From the NCBI RefSeq assembly GCF_902810445.1, contig NZ_LR778175.1:620001-684000 (forward strand): 64,000 nt of DNA, in the 5' to 3' direction. This document shows, in pieces, positions 43,238 through 52,176 of this stretch (position 1 is its first letter; each line of letters starts with the position of its first letter). This DNA comes from Candidatus Nitrosacidococcus tergens (GTDB lineage: Bacteria > Pseudomonadota > Gammaproteobacteria > Nitrosococcales > Nitrosococcaceae). The notes under the pieces were generated by a model. It saw only the letters and a list, made by a program, of their open reading frames with translations. It ran no database searches and was not told where the DNA came from. Both the position numbers and the translations under genes were made by a program.

Positions 43238-44464
43238 CTAATCTGTAATAGGGAGAATGCGAGCGTTGTCTTTAAGTTTTTCCGGTGGGTTAATGACAAC
43301 TTCATCATCTAGATTGAGTCCTTGTTTAAGCACTACAGAATCTCCCCAATTTTCTCCAAGTACTAAAGGAATTAAATGGGCAGTATTACCTTGAATCTGA
43401 AAGGCATAATTTTGATTATTTTTAGTAACGATAGCAGCTTTAGGAATGGTAGTACGAGAGGTTAAATCTTCTGGTGAAAGAGGTTGGGAAAGAAAGGACA
43501 CTCTAGCACTCATATCAGGTAAAATTCGTTCATCTTGATCAATAAAACCAATTTTTACCAGTACCGTAGCTTTGGAGCGATCTACGGTGGGAACAATCAT
43601 ATGAACACGACCACGAATACGCTTATCCGGAAAGGCATCGAACTGAATCTGGCAAGGTTGGTGGATTTTTACTTGCATCAAGTTAGCTTCTGACACATCT
43701 GCCTCTACTTGTAAGGTACTCATATCAGCCATAGAAACTACCGCTCCTTTCGATTGAGTAGCTGGGGAGAGAGGAACAATCACATCACCTACATCAGCGT
43801 GTTTTTCCAAGATAACCCCGTTAAAGGGAGCACGGATCAAAGTATATTCTACAGCAACTTTAGCTGCTCGGTAGGCTGCTTTAGCGGCAATAATAGCCGC
43901 TTTTGCACTTTGAACAACTGCTTTTGCCGTGTTATAACGAGCTTCAGCCGCATCATATTCAGATTGGGTTGCAAGCTTTCTCTTTGTTAAATTGACTAAC
44001 CTAGCTAGCTCAATTCTTGCATTCTCTAGCTCAGTTTGAGCTTGTAATAACTCAGCTTCGGCAACAGCCACATTAGCTTCAGCTTGTGCTTGTGCTGCCA
44101 GTACATCTTGGTTTTCTAACTGAGCAATAATATCTCCTTTTTTTATATAGTCTCCTTCCTCAACATTTAATACTTCTAATTGCCCAGTGCCTTTAGAAGC
44201 AATATCTGCTTTGGTTTGAGGCACTACATAGCCAGTGGCATTAAACAGAGTGTAATTTTGAGCAGGATAGACTTGGGAAATGGTACTAATTTTTACCTTA
44301 ATTCCCTTATGGAAAAACTGAATATAAAGAAAAGATATAATACTAATGAATAGAAAAACAAAAATAACTAACCATTTATACTTTTTTTTAGGTGGTGATT
44401 TTATTTGAGATTTATTATTTTTATCCCCATGGCGAGTAATCTTTAGCTTTTCTAACTCCTCCAT
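43238..44464 (-). CDS. Periplasmic adaptor (HlyD/MacA family) of the ABC exporter
   Basis: 408 residues. Cytosolic basic start, one membrane anchor (about 29-50; WLVIFVFLFISIISFLYI), then a lipoyl-like half (KGTGQLEVLNVEEGDYIKKG), an alpha-hairpin coiled coil (about 130-205, rich in Ala/Glu: AQAEANVAVAEAELLQAQTE), the second lipoyl half (LIRAPFNGVILEKHADVGD) and beta-barrel domains. It would bridge the inner-membrane permeases to an outer-membrane channel; no TolC gene is in the window. Lies 30 bases after dedA on the same strand. Confidence 0.9.
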   Translation of the reverse strand: MEELEKLKITRHGDKNNKSQIKSPPKKKYKWLVIFVFLFISIISFLYIQFFHKGIKVKISTISQVYPAQNYTLFNATGYVVPQTKADIASKGTGQLEVLNVEEGDYIKKGDIIAQLENQDVLAAQAQAEANVAVAEAELLQAQTELENARIELARLVNLTKRKLATQSEYDAAEARYNTAKAVVQSAKAAIIAAKAAYRAAKVAVEYTLIRAPFNGVILEKHADVGDVIVPLSPATQSKGAVVSMADMSTLQVEADVSEANLMQVKIHQPCQIQFDAFPDKRIRGRVHMIVPTVDRSKATVLVKIGFIDQDERILPDMSARVSFLSQPLSPEDLTSRTTIPKAAIVTKNNQNYAFQIQGNTAHLIPLVLGENWGDSVVLKQGLNLDDEVVINPPEKLKDNARILPITD

Positions 44465-44494
44465 GAAACTATGAATTATCTAAAGTATTTTTAT

Positions 44495-45151
44495 TTAGCT
44501 TATTTTTTTTACTTTCTGCCACTTTGCTCTAGCAATTTCTATCACCATAGGCAGGATAGAGAGGAAAATAATACCTAAAATAACTTTTTCAAAATTATTT
44601 TTTACAAAGGTGTTATTTCCAAACCAATAGCCAGCAAAGATAAGTAATAGAACCCATAGACCACCACCAACAACGTTGTAGGAAATAAATTTCCTATAGT
44701 GCATATAGCCAATACCAGCAACAAATGGAGCAAAGGTTCTTACAATGGGAACAAAGCGGGCTAGAATAATCGTTTTTGCTCCATATTGCTCAAAAAAATT
44801 ATGAGTTTTATTTAAATATTTAGGATTAACTAGCGGCTTTCCTCTAAAGTGCCAATCTAATACTTTATACCCAAATAGTTTGCCAATAGTATAATTAACA
44901 GTATCTCCTAAAATAGCTGCAGTAATGAGTAAAATAAATGCTATCCATATATTTAATCCATCTTCATGGGCTGTAAAAACACCTACAGTAAATAGTAAGG
45001 AATCTCCAGGAAGAAGAGGCATAATTACTAGACCAGTTTCAATAAAAATGATTAAAAATAAAATTGCATATACCCATATTCCATACTGAGCAAGCATAGT
45101 ACCCAAGTGAGTATCAAAATGGAGAAAGAAACTCAAGAAATGGCTTAACAT
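44495..45151 (-). CDS. DedA-family membrane protein
   Basis: 218 residues with about five hydrophobic segments. The VTT/DedA core is clear: ETGLVIMPLLPGDSLLFTVG, ILGDTVNYTIGKLFGYK and the FARFVPIVRTFAPFVAGIG motif with its essential acidic and basic residues. DedA proteins act as lipid scramblases or transporters, for example recycling undecaprenyl phosphate, and affect membrane stress resistance. It leads a probable five-gene operon with the ABC exporter, so a shared envelope role is plausible but inferred. Confidence 0.9.
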   Translation of the reverse strand: MLSHFLSFFLHFDTHLGTMLAQYGIWVYAILFLIIFIETGLVIMPLLPGDSLLFTVGVFTAHEDGLNIWIAFILLITAAILGDTVNYTIGKLFGYKVLDWHFRGKPLVNPKYLNKTHNFFEQYGAKTIILARFVPIVRTFAPFVAGIGYMHYRKFISYNVVGGGLWVLLLIFAGYWFGNNTFVKNNFEKVILGIIFLSILPMVIEIARAKWQKVKKIS

Positions 45152-45244
45152 AAGTGTAATAAAAAATTATGTTTTAAAGTTCTGAAGACAGATTTTAATT
45201 TATTTTTACGCTTAAATTAAAAAAGTAGAGAAAAAAGAATACTT

Positions 45245-46003
45245 ATGCCATTTTATTATCAATCTCAAGGGGAAGGTGCTCCTTTAGTTATCTTACATGG
45301 TCTATTTGGTTCTATGGGTAACTGGCGTAGTATAGCATCTAAATTATCAAGTGATTTCAAGGTAATTACGCTTGATTTACCTAACCATGGTTATTCTCCT
45401 GCACAGGATTTTTTTAACTATCAGACCTTAGCACAAGATATTGCTTATTTTCTAATTGAAAATAACTTTAGTCCAGCTATTTTACTTGGTCATTCTTTTG
45501 GTGGAAAAATTGCGATGCAATGTGCTTTAGATTTTCCCAATCAGGTAAGTGGTCTAATTGTAGTAGATATTGCTCCTAGAGCTTATAATCCCTCTCATAA
45601 TTTTATTTTTGATGCCTTAATCTCATTAGATCTTTCGTACTACGGCAGCCGATCTGAGATTGATAAAGCTCTTTCTTTAAAGATTCCGGATATGAAAGTA
45701 CGGCAGTTTTTATTAATGAACTTAGAGAAAACCAAAGAATCTTATTCTTGGCGTATTAATCTGGTTAATTTAAGGAATAATTATCAAGCAATTTGTGCAC
45801 CTATTACAGGAAACTACCCGTATAAAGGTAAAAATTTGTTTATAAAGGGAGAAAATTCTAGCTATATTGCTGCAGATGATGAACAAGAAATTTATTGTTG
45901 GTTTCCTTATGGAAGTATTTACTCTATCCCTAATACAGACCATTGGGTGCATGCCGATTCCCCTAAGTTATTTTTAGAGGCTATACTAGCATTTCTAAAA
46001 TAA
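45245..46003 (+). CDS. Alpha/beta-hydrolase, YbfF-like esterase
   Basis: 252 residues, cytosolic. Oxyanion-side LHGLFGSMGNWRSI, nucleophile Ser in ILLGHSFGGKIAMQ, and C-terminal His in IPNTDHWVHADSP, the pattern of the YbfF acyl-CoA esterase group. It is divergent from dedA and lies 16 bases before gnnA (counting gnnA from 46020), so it may be cotranscribed with the lipid A genes. The substrate is unknown; an acyl thioester would fit the context. Confidence 0.85.
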   Translation: MPFYYQSQGEGAPLVILHGLFGSMGNWRSIASKLSSDFKVITLDLPNHGYSPAQDFFNYQTLAQDIAYFLIENNFSPAILLGHSFGGKIAMQCALDFPNQVSGLIVVDIAPRAYNPSHNFIFDALISLDLSYYGSRSEIDKALSLKIPDMKVRQFLLMNLEKTKESYSWRINLVNLRNNYQAICAPITGNYPYKGKNLFIKGENSSYIAADDEQEIYCWFPYGSIYSIPNTDHWVHADSPKLFLEAILAFLK

Positions 46004-46019
46004 TATCTTGTTTATCAAA

Positions 46020-46967
46020 ATGGCTTTTAAGCAGGAAAAAATAAGAACAGCAGTAATTGGAGTAGGCTATTTAGGGAAATTTCACGCCCAAAAATATGCT
46101 CACTTACCTCATTCAGATTTTATCGCTGTTGTAGATATTGACGATGATTCAGCCCACCGCACTGCCCAAGAGTATGGTGTGCTCGCTTTTACTGATTATC
46201 GTGATTTATTTGGAAAAGTAGATGCAGTTAGTATCGTAGTTCCTACCGAGTATCACTATCAAGTGACTAAGGACTGTTTAGAAGCAGGTATCCATATCCT
46301 ATTAGAAAAACCTATTACTCCTACCCTTGAACAAGCCGATGCTCTCATTCAGATAGCAAAAGAAAATAAATTGATTTTTCAAATAGGGCACTTAGAACGA
46401 TTTAATGCAACCACCCTTGCCCTTAAGGAATTTATTGACAATCCGAGGTTTATTGAATCTCATAGACTTGCCCTTTTTAATCCTAGAGGAACAGACGTTA
46501 GCGTCATATTGGATTTAATGATTCATGATATTGATATTATTTTAAGCATCGTCAACGCACCTGTTAAAGAAATTCGTGCTAATGGAGAATCGGTACTTAC
46601 TCGAGATACAGATATTGCTAACGCTCGGATTTTGTTTAAAAATAACTGTGTTGCTAATGTAACCGCTAGTCGAATCAGTATGAAAATACAACGTAAAATG
46701 AGAATCTTTCAAAAAAATGCTTATATTTCCGTAGACTTTCTTAAAAAGAAGTTAAGTATTTTCCGTAAAGGTACAAGAGAATCTTTTCCAGGAATACCAG
46801 AAATTACAAGTAAGGTACATTATTTTGATCGTAGTGATGCAATTATGTCTGAAATTGATTCTTTTTTACAGACCATCATCACACATAGTAACCCAGTAGT
46901 AGGTGGACAAGAAGGTAGGGAAGCACTTGCAGTAGCACTTCAAATTAGCCATCTACTTAAAAATTAA
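46020..46967 (+). CDS. gnnA: UDP-GlcNAc 3-dehydrogenase, lipid A diamino-sugar pathway
   Basis: 315 residues from ATG 46020; a TTG four codons earlier (46008) is the only longer option and has no better site. Gfo/Idh/MocA oxidoreductase: Rossmann AVIGVGYLGKFHAQKYAHLP, catalytic-lysine region HILLEKPITPTLEQAD, IFQIGHLERFN and DLMIHDIDIIL. Next to an aminotransferase and between gloB-side lpxA and lpxB, it matches GnnA of Acidithiobacillus, which oxidises the 3-OH of UDP-GlcNAc before transamination. Assignment rests on family plus neighbourhood. Confidence 0.85.
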   Translation: MAFKQEKIRTAVIGVGYLGKFHAQKYAHLPHSDFIAVVDIDDDSAHRTAQEYGVLAFTDYRDLFGKVDAVSIVVPTEYHYQVTKDCLEAGIHILLEKPITPTLEQADALIQIAKENKLIFQIGHLERFNATTLALKEFIDNPRFIESHRLALFNPRGTDVSVILDLMIHDIDIILSIVNAPVKEIRANGESVLTRDTDIANARILFKNNCVANVTASRISMKIQRKMRIFQKNAYISVDFLKKKLSIFRKGTRESFPGIPEITSKVHYFDRSDAIMSEIDSFLQTIITHSNPVVGGQEGREALAVALQISHLLKN

Positions 46968-46995
46968 AAATAAAATTAATTTAGAAAAATATTCT

Positions 46996-48099
46996 ATGCT
47001 ACCCATGGTAGATTTAAAGGCACAGTATCAGGTGCTTAAGGAAGAACTTAATGAAGCAGTATTACACACTTTAGCTAATGGTCAATTTATCCTTGGTCCT
47101 AATGTAGAAGATTTTGAAAAGGAAGCAGCAGCCTATTTAGGTGCACAATATGCTATCAGTGTTGCCTCTGGTACGGATGCACTTCATTTAGCACTCATTG
47201 CTGCAGGAGTTAAAGCTGGAGATGAAGTGATTACCTCTCCATTTACTTTTATTGCTACGGCGGAGGCCATTTGCTATGTGGGAGCTCATCCAGTATTTGT
47301 AGATATTGATGAAAAAACGTTTAATCTAGATACTAATCAAGTAGAAGCAGCGATTACTCCTGTTACTCGAGCTATTTTACCCGTACATTTATTTGGACAG
47401 GGGGCAAATATGGTTCATTTGGAAACAATTTCTGCTCAATATGGATTATCTATTATAGAGGATTGTGCCCAATCTTTTGGTGCAGAGATTAATGGAAAAA
47501 AAACAGGTACGCTAGGATTTGCTGGATGTTTTAGTTTTTTTCCAAGTAAAAATTTAGGCTGTTACGGAGATGGTGGACTTATTACTACCTCTTCAAAAGA
47601 GGTTTCTGATCACCTTAAAGTCCTTAGAAATCATGGAAGCTCAAAGCGCTACCATCATATAAAATTAGGATTTAATAGTCGTTTAGATGAATTACAAGCA
47701 GTGATTCTACGAGTCAAACTAAAGTACATTGATCAATTTAATAAAGCAAGAAATCAAATCGCGCAACAATATACTGAAACACTTACTAATCTACCCTATT
47801 GTATCCCTCCTTATAAGGAAACAGGAAATACTCATGTCTATCACCAATATACCTTACTCTCTCCCTATCGAGATGAAATAATGAAAGCACTAACGGTGCA
47901 GCATATTACCTCTGCTATTTACTATCCTATTCCATTACACCAACAAGTTGTTTTTCAACAAATATATCAAGATGTACACTTCCCAGTCAGCGAGAAAGTT
48001 GCAAAACAATGCTTATCTTTACCTATTTTCCCAGAAATGAGTGAGTCTCAGATAGAGCAAGTACTTAACGTTGTTCAAGGTGTGCTATTTGGAAAATGA
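46996..48099 (+). CDS. gnnB: PLP aminotransferase, lipid A diamino-sugar pathway
   Basis: 367 residues, DegT/DnrJ/EryC1 family. PLP Lys185 in FFPSKNLGCYGDGG and Asp156 in IIEDCAQSFGAE, with SGTDALHLAL binding the phosphate. Following gnnA by 28 bases and overlapping lpxB's usable starts, it fits GnnB, which makes UDP-2-acetamido-3-amino-2,3-dideoxyglucose. LpxA would then add an amide-linked acyl chain. Similar sugar aminotransferases serve O-antigen synthesis, but the lpx neighbours favour GnnB. Confidence 0.87.
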   Translation: MLPMVDLKAQYQVLKEELNEAVLHTLANGQFILGPNVEDFEKEAAAYLGAQYAISVASGTDALHLALIAAGVKAGDEVITSPFTFIATAEAICYVGAHPVFVDIDEKTFNLDTNQVEAAITPVTRAILPVHLFGQGANMVHLETISAQYGLSIIEDCAQSFGAEINGKKTGTLGFAGCFSFFPSKNLGCYGDGGLITTSSKEVSDHLKVLRNHGSSKRYHHIKLGFNSRLDELQAVILRVKLKYIDQFNKARNQIAQQYTETLTNLPYCIPPYKETGNTHVYHQYTLLSPYRDEIMKALTVQHITSAIYYPIPLHQQVVFQQIYQDVHFPVSEKVAKQCLSLPIFPEMSESQIEQVLNVVQGVLFGK

Positions 48100-49243
48100 T
48101 CAGCACCCACAGCTAGTCGCTATTGTTGCGGGAGAGGCTTCTGGAGATCATCACGGTGCTGATTTAGTTTCTAAAATACTAGCAACTTCATCTAAGTCGA
48201 TTCGTTTTTGTGGTATTGGCGGATCTCATATGAAAGCCGCTGGGGTAGAAATATTACATAACTCAGCTCATCTAGCAGTGATAGGGCTAGTAGAGATTCT
48301 TTCTCACTTTAGAAAAGTTTATAAAGTATTACGAAAGATGCGGCAATTTCTTAAAGAAAGTCGCCCTGATTTGTTAATTCTAATAGATTATCCAGAGTTT
48401 AACTTACGGCTTGCTAAAACTGCAAAACAGCTCGGAATAAAAGTTCTGTATTATATCAGCCCTCAGATATGGGCATGGCGAGAGTACCGAGTTCATCAAA
48501 TTAAAAAATTGGTGGATATGATGGCAGTTATTTTCCCTTTTGAGGTACCATTTTATGATCGAGCAGGAGTACCAGTATGTTTTGTGGGGCACCCTTTAAA
48601 AAACAAGGTAAAGAGTAATTTAACTCGCAATAAAGCACTCACTAAATTTGGATTGGAGTCTCACCATCTAACCTTAGGGTTATTTCCTGGGAGCAGAAAA
48701 AGTGAAATAAAGCGAATCTTACCTATATTAATTCAAGCCGCAGAGAAAATTTCTTTAAAAATACCTAATACTCAATACTTGTTGCCCTTGGCATCAACAC
48801 TAACTGAAACTGAATTAGCTCCTTATTTAGCAAAAAGTACAGTGCCTATTAAAGTAATTTCTCATTGTCCTTATGATGTAATGGTAGCTTGCGATAGTAT
48901 TATTGCAGCTTCGGGAACAGTTACTTTGGAAATTGCTTTAATTGGTGCTCCTATGATTGTAGTTTATAAAGTAAAAGCTTTTACCTATTGGATAGGGCGT
49001 TTACTAATTAAAGTAAAGTATATTGCTCTTTGTAATATTATTGCAGAGGAACTGGTAGTTCCTGAGCTTATTCAAGCAGAGGCCTCACCAGAACATATAG
49101 CTGAAGAAACTCTAAACTTACTACAGAATGAAAATAAGGTCAAAGCTATGAAAGAAAAATTTGAATTTGTTAAAGCTAGATTAGAGATACCATCACAGAT
49201 AAATATAAGTAATCTTGCTTTAGAGATGCTAAATACCGTTTAG
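48089..49243 (+). CDS. lpxB: Lipid A disaccharide synthase
   Basis: 384 residues if read from the TTG at 48089 (MENDQHPQLVAIV...), which has AAGG 8 bases upstream and matches the E. coli start; the frame stays open back to a TTG at 48071. It joins two acylated glucosamine-type units to make the lipid A disaccharide, at the inner membrane. Family blocks: VAGEASGDHHGADLV, FCGIGGSHMKAAGVEIL, YISPQIWAWREYRVHQIKK, LFPGSRKSEIKR and ASGTVTLEIAL. It overlaps the end of gnnB by 11 bases and converges on lpxA with 6 bases between stops. Confidence 0.93.
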   Translation: MENDQHPQLVAIVAGEASGDHHGADLVSKILATSSKSIRFCGIGGSHMKAAGVEILHNSAHLAVIGLVEILSHFRKVYKVLRKMRQFLKESRPDLLILIDYPEFNLRLAKTAKQLGIKVLYYISPQIWAWREYRVHQIKKLVDMMAVIFPFEVPFYDRAGVPVCFVGHPLKNKVKSNLTRNKALTKFGLESHHLTLGLFPGSRKSEIKRILPILIQAAEKISLKIPNTQYLLPLASTLTETELAPYLAKSTVPIKVISHCPYDVMVACDSIIAASGTVTLEIALIGAPMIVVYKVKAFTYWIGRLLIKVKYIALCNIIAEELVVPELIQAEASPEHIAEETLNLLQNENKVKAMKEKFEFVKARLEIPSQINISNLALEMLNTV

Positions 49244-49249
49244 ATTTAA

Positions 49250-50029
49250 TTATTTTTGATCCTCCTTTTCTATAGCAAAGCGATGAAACCCTCGTTTTGA
49301 TTTCACTAAAAGCCAATCTCTAAGATAAGTAATTTCTGGTGTATTCTCTAAATTGCTTAAATCTCTATTACCATTTCGTAGCTGCCAAAAAGCTTGCTCT
49401 AGTATTTGATAGCGGTGACCCTGAATACCGCCACGACGCAGCCCTACTACATTTAATCGGTAATGAGACACTGGATGACCACCTACAATAGTATAAGGAA
49501 AAACATCTTGACCTACAGAGCCGTTTCCCTGTACCATCACATAAGCACCTATCCTTGCATGTTGGTGTATGACTGAAGATCCCCCTAATACTGCCCGATC
49601 ACCTATTTCTACATGACCACCTAGTAAAGCATTATTAGTCAGAATAACATGATTACCAATAGAGCAATCATGGGCAATATGGCTATATGCCATGAAATAG
49701 CCATCGTTTCCTATTTTGGTAGGGCAATTTGGATGAGTTGATCGATGAATCGTCACTCCTTCTCGTAAAATATTACGATCCCCAATAGAGACCCATGTTT
49801 CTATATTTTTATCAAAAGAAAGATCCTGAGGAAGATCGCCAATAACGACATAACTATGAATTTTATTTTGAGCACCTAACTGTACATAGGGATGAATAAC
49901 TATATGAGAGCCGATACTCGTTCCATCTCCTATTGTCACTGGAGCATGGATAACTGTATAGGGACCTACTGTAACATTTTGTCCTAATGTAGCATTTGGA
50001 TCAATGATTGCTGTAGGGTGAATACTCAT
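49250..50029 (-). CDS. lpxA: UDP-N-acetylglucosamine (or GlcNAc3N) acyltransferase
   Basis: 259 residues from the ATG at 50029 (MSIHPTAIIDPNATLG); an in-frame ATG at 50053 adds eight residues. First acylation of lipid A synthesis. The left-handed beta-helix shows as hexapeptide repeats (IIDPNATLGQNVTVGPYTVI, LLGGHVEIGDRAVLGGSSVI). The catalytic His lies in MAYSHIAHDCSIGNHV. The C-terminal helical domain includes NVVGLRRGGIQ. Given gnnA/gnnB nearby, the acceptor is probably the 3-amino sugar. Neither possible start has a clear ribosome-binding site. Confidence 0.92.
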   Translation of the reverse strand: MSIHPTAIIDPNATLGQNVTVGPYTVIHAPVTIGDGTSIGSHIVIHPYVQLGAQNKIHSYVVIGDLPQDLSFDKNIETWVSIGDRNILREGVTIHRSTHPNCPTKIGNDGYFMAYSHIAHDCSIGNHVILTNNALLGGHVEIGDRAVLGGSSVIHQHARIGAYVMVQGNGSVGQDVFPYTIVGGHPVSHYRLNVVGLRRGGIQGHRYQILEQAFWQLRNGNRDLSNLENTPEITYLRDWLLVKSKRGFHRFAIEKEDQK

Positions 50030-50079
50030 GGTAGAGAAATTAGCTTGTAGCATGTTTAAACAAGTAAAACATTACTACA

Positions 50080-50868
50080 CTACCAAACGTTTCTTAGCTC
50101 TCTTAGTTTTAAGAAAATTGTTTCAGGGTTAACATCAGCTAAATCAGAAAAAATTTTTTGCAGATTATTAACAATAGATAAACTATGCAAACGAAAAAAA
50201 GTATTAATTTCTTTCTCTAGCCCTAGGGTAGATACAAAAGGATTATTAGGATCTTGATTCTGTATTTTTCGCAATAAGGATTCCGCTTTTTGGTTATCTG
50301 CTTCGTAATGGAGAGTAAAGTTTAAATTATTCACAATATATTCATGACCTGGATAGATCAGAGTACTATCGGGAAGTTTAGTAAGTTGATTAATAAACGT
50401 ATGATAAAGTACGCTTGGATTTCCTCCATTGTGACAATTGCCTGCACCTGCATTAAACAATGTATCACCGCAAAAAAGAGCAGGGGTATCAGTATGAGCA
50501 TATAAACAAATATGACTTAGAGTATGTCCAGGTGTATCTAATACTTCTAACTCAACAGTTTTACCAACAGTAACTATATCCCCAGCATTTAATCCCCAAT
50601 TAATACCTTGAATTTTATTTTTTGCATTACTATGAGCAAGCAATTTAGCGTTAGTTTGAGTGATCAGTTTTTGATTACCCCCTATATGATCTCCATGCTC
50701 ATGGGTATTTAATATTTGGGTAATTTGCCATCCATGATTTTTAGCTATTGCTAAACATTTAGTGTAGTCAAGAGGGTCAATTGCAAGAGCTTCACCCGTT
50801 TCTGGGCAGGCAATAAGATAATTAAAATTGCGATAAGCATTCCCTGTCCAAATCTGTTCAATAATCAT
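50080..50868 (-). CDS. gloB: Hydroxyacylglutathione hydrolase (glyoxalase II)
   Basis: 262 residues, about the family length. Hydrolyses S-lactoylglutathione to lactate and glutathione. Metallo-beta-lactamase motif THEHGDHIGG (His56, His58, Asp60, His61), then DTPGHTLSHICLY, LFCGDTLFNAGAGNCHNG and YPGHEYIVNNLNF, all binuclear metal ligands in order. The C-terminal LRELRNVW end is typical. With frmA/frmB it is a second glutathione-dependent aldehyde defence in the window. It lies 23 bases after ispG on the same strand. Confidence 0.93.
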   Translation of the reverse strand: MIIEQIWTGNAYRNFNYLIACPETGEALAIDPLDYTKCLAIAKNHGWQITQILNTHEHGDHIGGNQKLITQTNAKLLAHSNAKNKIQGINWGLNAGDIVTVGKTVELEVLDTPGHTLSHICLYAHTDTPALFCGDTLFNAGAGNCHNGGNPSVLYHTFINQLTKLPDSTLIYPGHEYIVNNLNFTLHYEADNQKAESLLRKIQNQDPNNPFVSTLGLEKEINTFFRLHSLSIVNNLQKIFSDLADVNPETIFLKLRELRNVW

Positions 50869-50891
50869 GGGCTACTCTTAAAGCAGTTTAG

Positions 50892-52040
50892 TTATACTGG
50901 AGATTTAGTTTTTTTAGCAATAATTAAATCAAGCTCTTGTTTTAGCCGAGGAAGAATCTCAGTGTATCGAAAACTTCCTAAAGTTTCTGTTCCTTTCTTA
51001 AGATTTACTGCTTTAGGACCACACCAAAGTCCGAGATCTGCATCATCTGTTTCTCCGGGACCATTGACTCGACACCCCATTACAGCGATGGTTACTGCAT
51101 AGTCTGCAGCGTATTCTGTCATTGCTTTTACTTCTTGAGCTAGCTCAATAAACGCTTCATTTTCCACTCGAGAACAGCTTGGGCAGCTAATAATATTTAA
51201 GCTCTTAAGCCCATAGTCCACTACACTACGCACTCGACCTGCAGCAATATCAGCAATAATTTTTCGCCCTGCTTCTATCTCTTCACCTTTACGATCGAAA
51301 GGTAGGGTAAGGGATACTCGTACAGTGTCTCCAATACCTCGACTAATAAGCTGTTCGAAAGCAATTCTAGTTTTGATAATTCCATCCGGTGGCATACCCG
51401 CCTCTGTTACTCCTAAATGAAGAGGAATATCTGGACGTTCATCGGCAAAACGTTTATTTAGCTCAATAACTTTACTGGGATCAGAATCCTTCAAAGAAAC
51501 ACAATATCGAGTAAACCCTAGACCATCGAGGAACGTACAGTGATCAAAAGCACTGGCAAGCATAGGGGAGATTGAATCTCCTTCAGGAAATTCTGCAGCT
51601 TTATTTGGATCTACCGATCCACCATTCACTCCAATTCGAATAGCACAGTTATTTTCTCCAGCCACATCTACAAGGAATTTTACTTTATCCTGCCAAGGTT
51701 TATTTTTTTCATGGTGGTATAAGTGCCCAGGATTATAGCGGATTTTATCTACATGAGGTGCCACATCTTTAGCAAGACGGTAATTTTCTTGCAAATCAAC
51801 GGATAAATTGGCTTCTGTTTGAGAGCGAATTTCTGCAAGTGCTTCTACATCTTTTTTTGTATCTGCGGCAATACGAATGATATCTGCTCCTGCTGCAACT
51901 AAATTACTTACTTGCTTAGTAGTTGCTTCTATATTTTGTGTATGAGTAGCACACATGCTCTGTACCGCAATTGGATTTCCATCACCAATGGTGATACTAC
52001 CAATAACGACAGCTCGAGTAGGGTTACGTGGCAATTTCAA
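50892..52040 (-). CDS. ispG: 4-hydroxy-3-methylbut-2-en-1-yl diphosphate synthase
   Basis: Penultimate step of the MEP isoprenoid pathway, an iron-sulfur enzyme. 382 residues. TIM-barrel part: PIAVQSMCATHTQN, NPGHLYHHEK, IRIGVNGGSVD and HLGVTEAGMPPDG. Cluster cysteines: ISCPSCSRVENEA and VMGCRVNGPGETDDADLG, followed by LWCGP. Complete. It forms a block with hpnN/hpnM/hpnH/ispH upstream on the same strand, separated from hpnN by 136 bases. Confidence 0.95.
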   Translation of the reverse strand: MKLPRNPTRAVVIGSITIGDGNPIAVQSMCATHTQNIEATTKQVSNLVAAGADIIRIAADTKKDVEALAEIRSQTEANLSVDLQENYRLAKDVAPHVDKIRYNPGHLYHHEKNKPWQDKVKFLVDVAGENNCAIRIGVNGGSVDPNKAAEFPEGDSISPMLASAFDHCTFLDGLGFTRYCVSLKDSDPSKVIELNKRFADERPDIPLHLGVTEAGMPPDGIIKTRIAFEQLISRGIGDTVRVSLTLPFDRKGEEIEAGRKIIADIAAGRVRSVVDYGLKSLNIISCPSCSRVENEAFIELAQEVKAMTEYAADYAVTIAVMGCRVNGPGETDDADLGLWCGPKAVNLKKGTETLGSFRYTEILPRLKQELDLIIAKKTKSPV

Positions 52041-52176
52041 GATTTACTCTCCTTTAAACTTAAACATCTTAGAAAAGATTTTTTATGAATTATTAAATAA
52101 TAGTGTGTTACTAATATAGCTATCAAAATTGTTCAAGAGAGCCTATGAAAAATTCGTCTATATTTCCCTATTCCCC

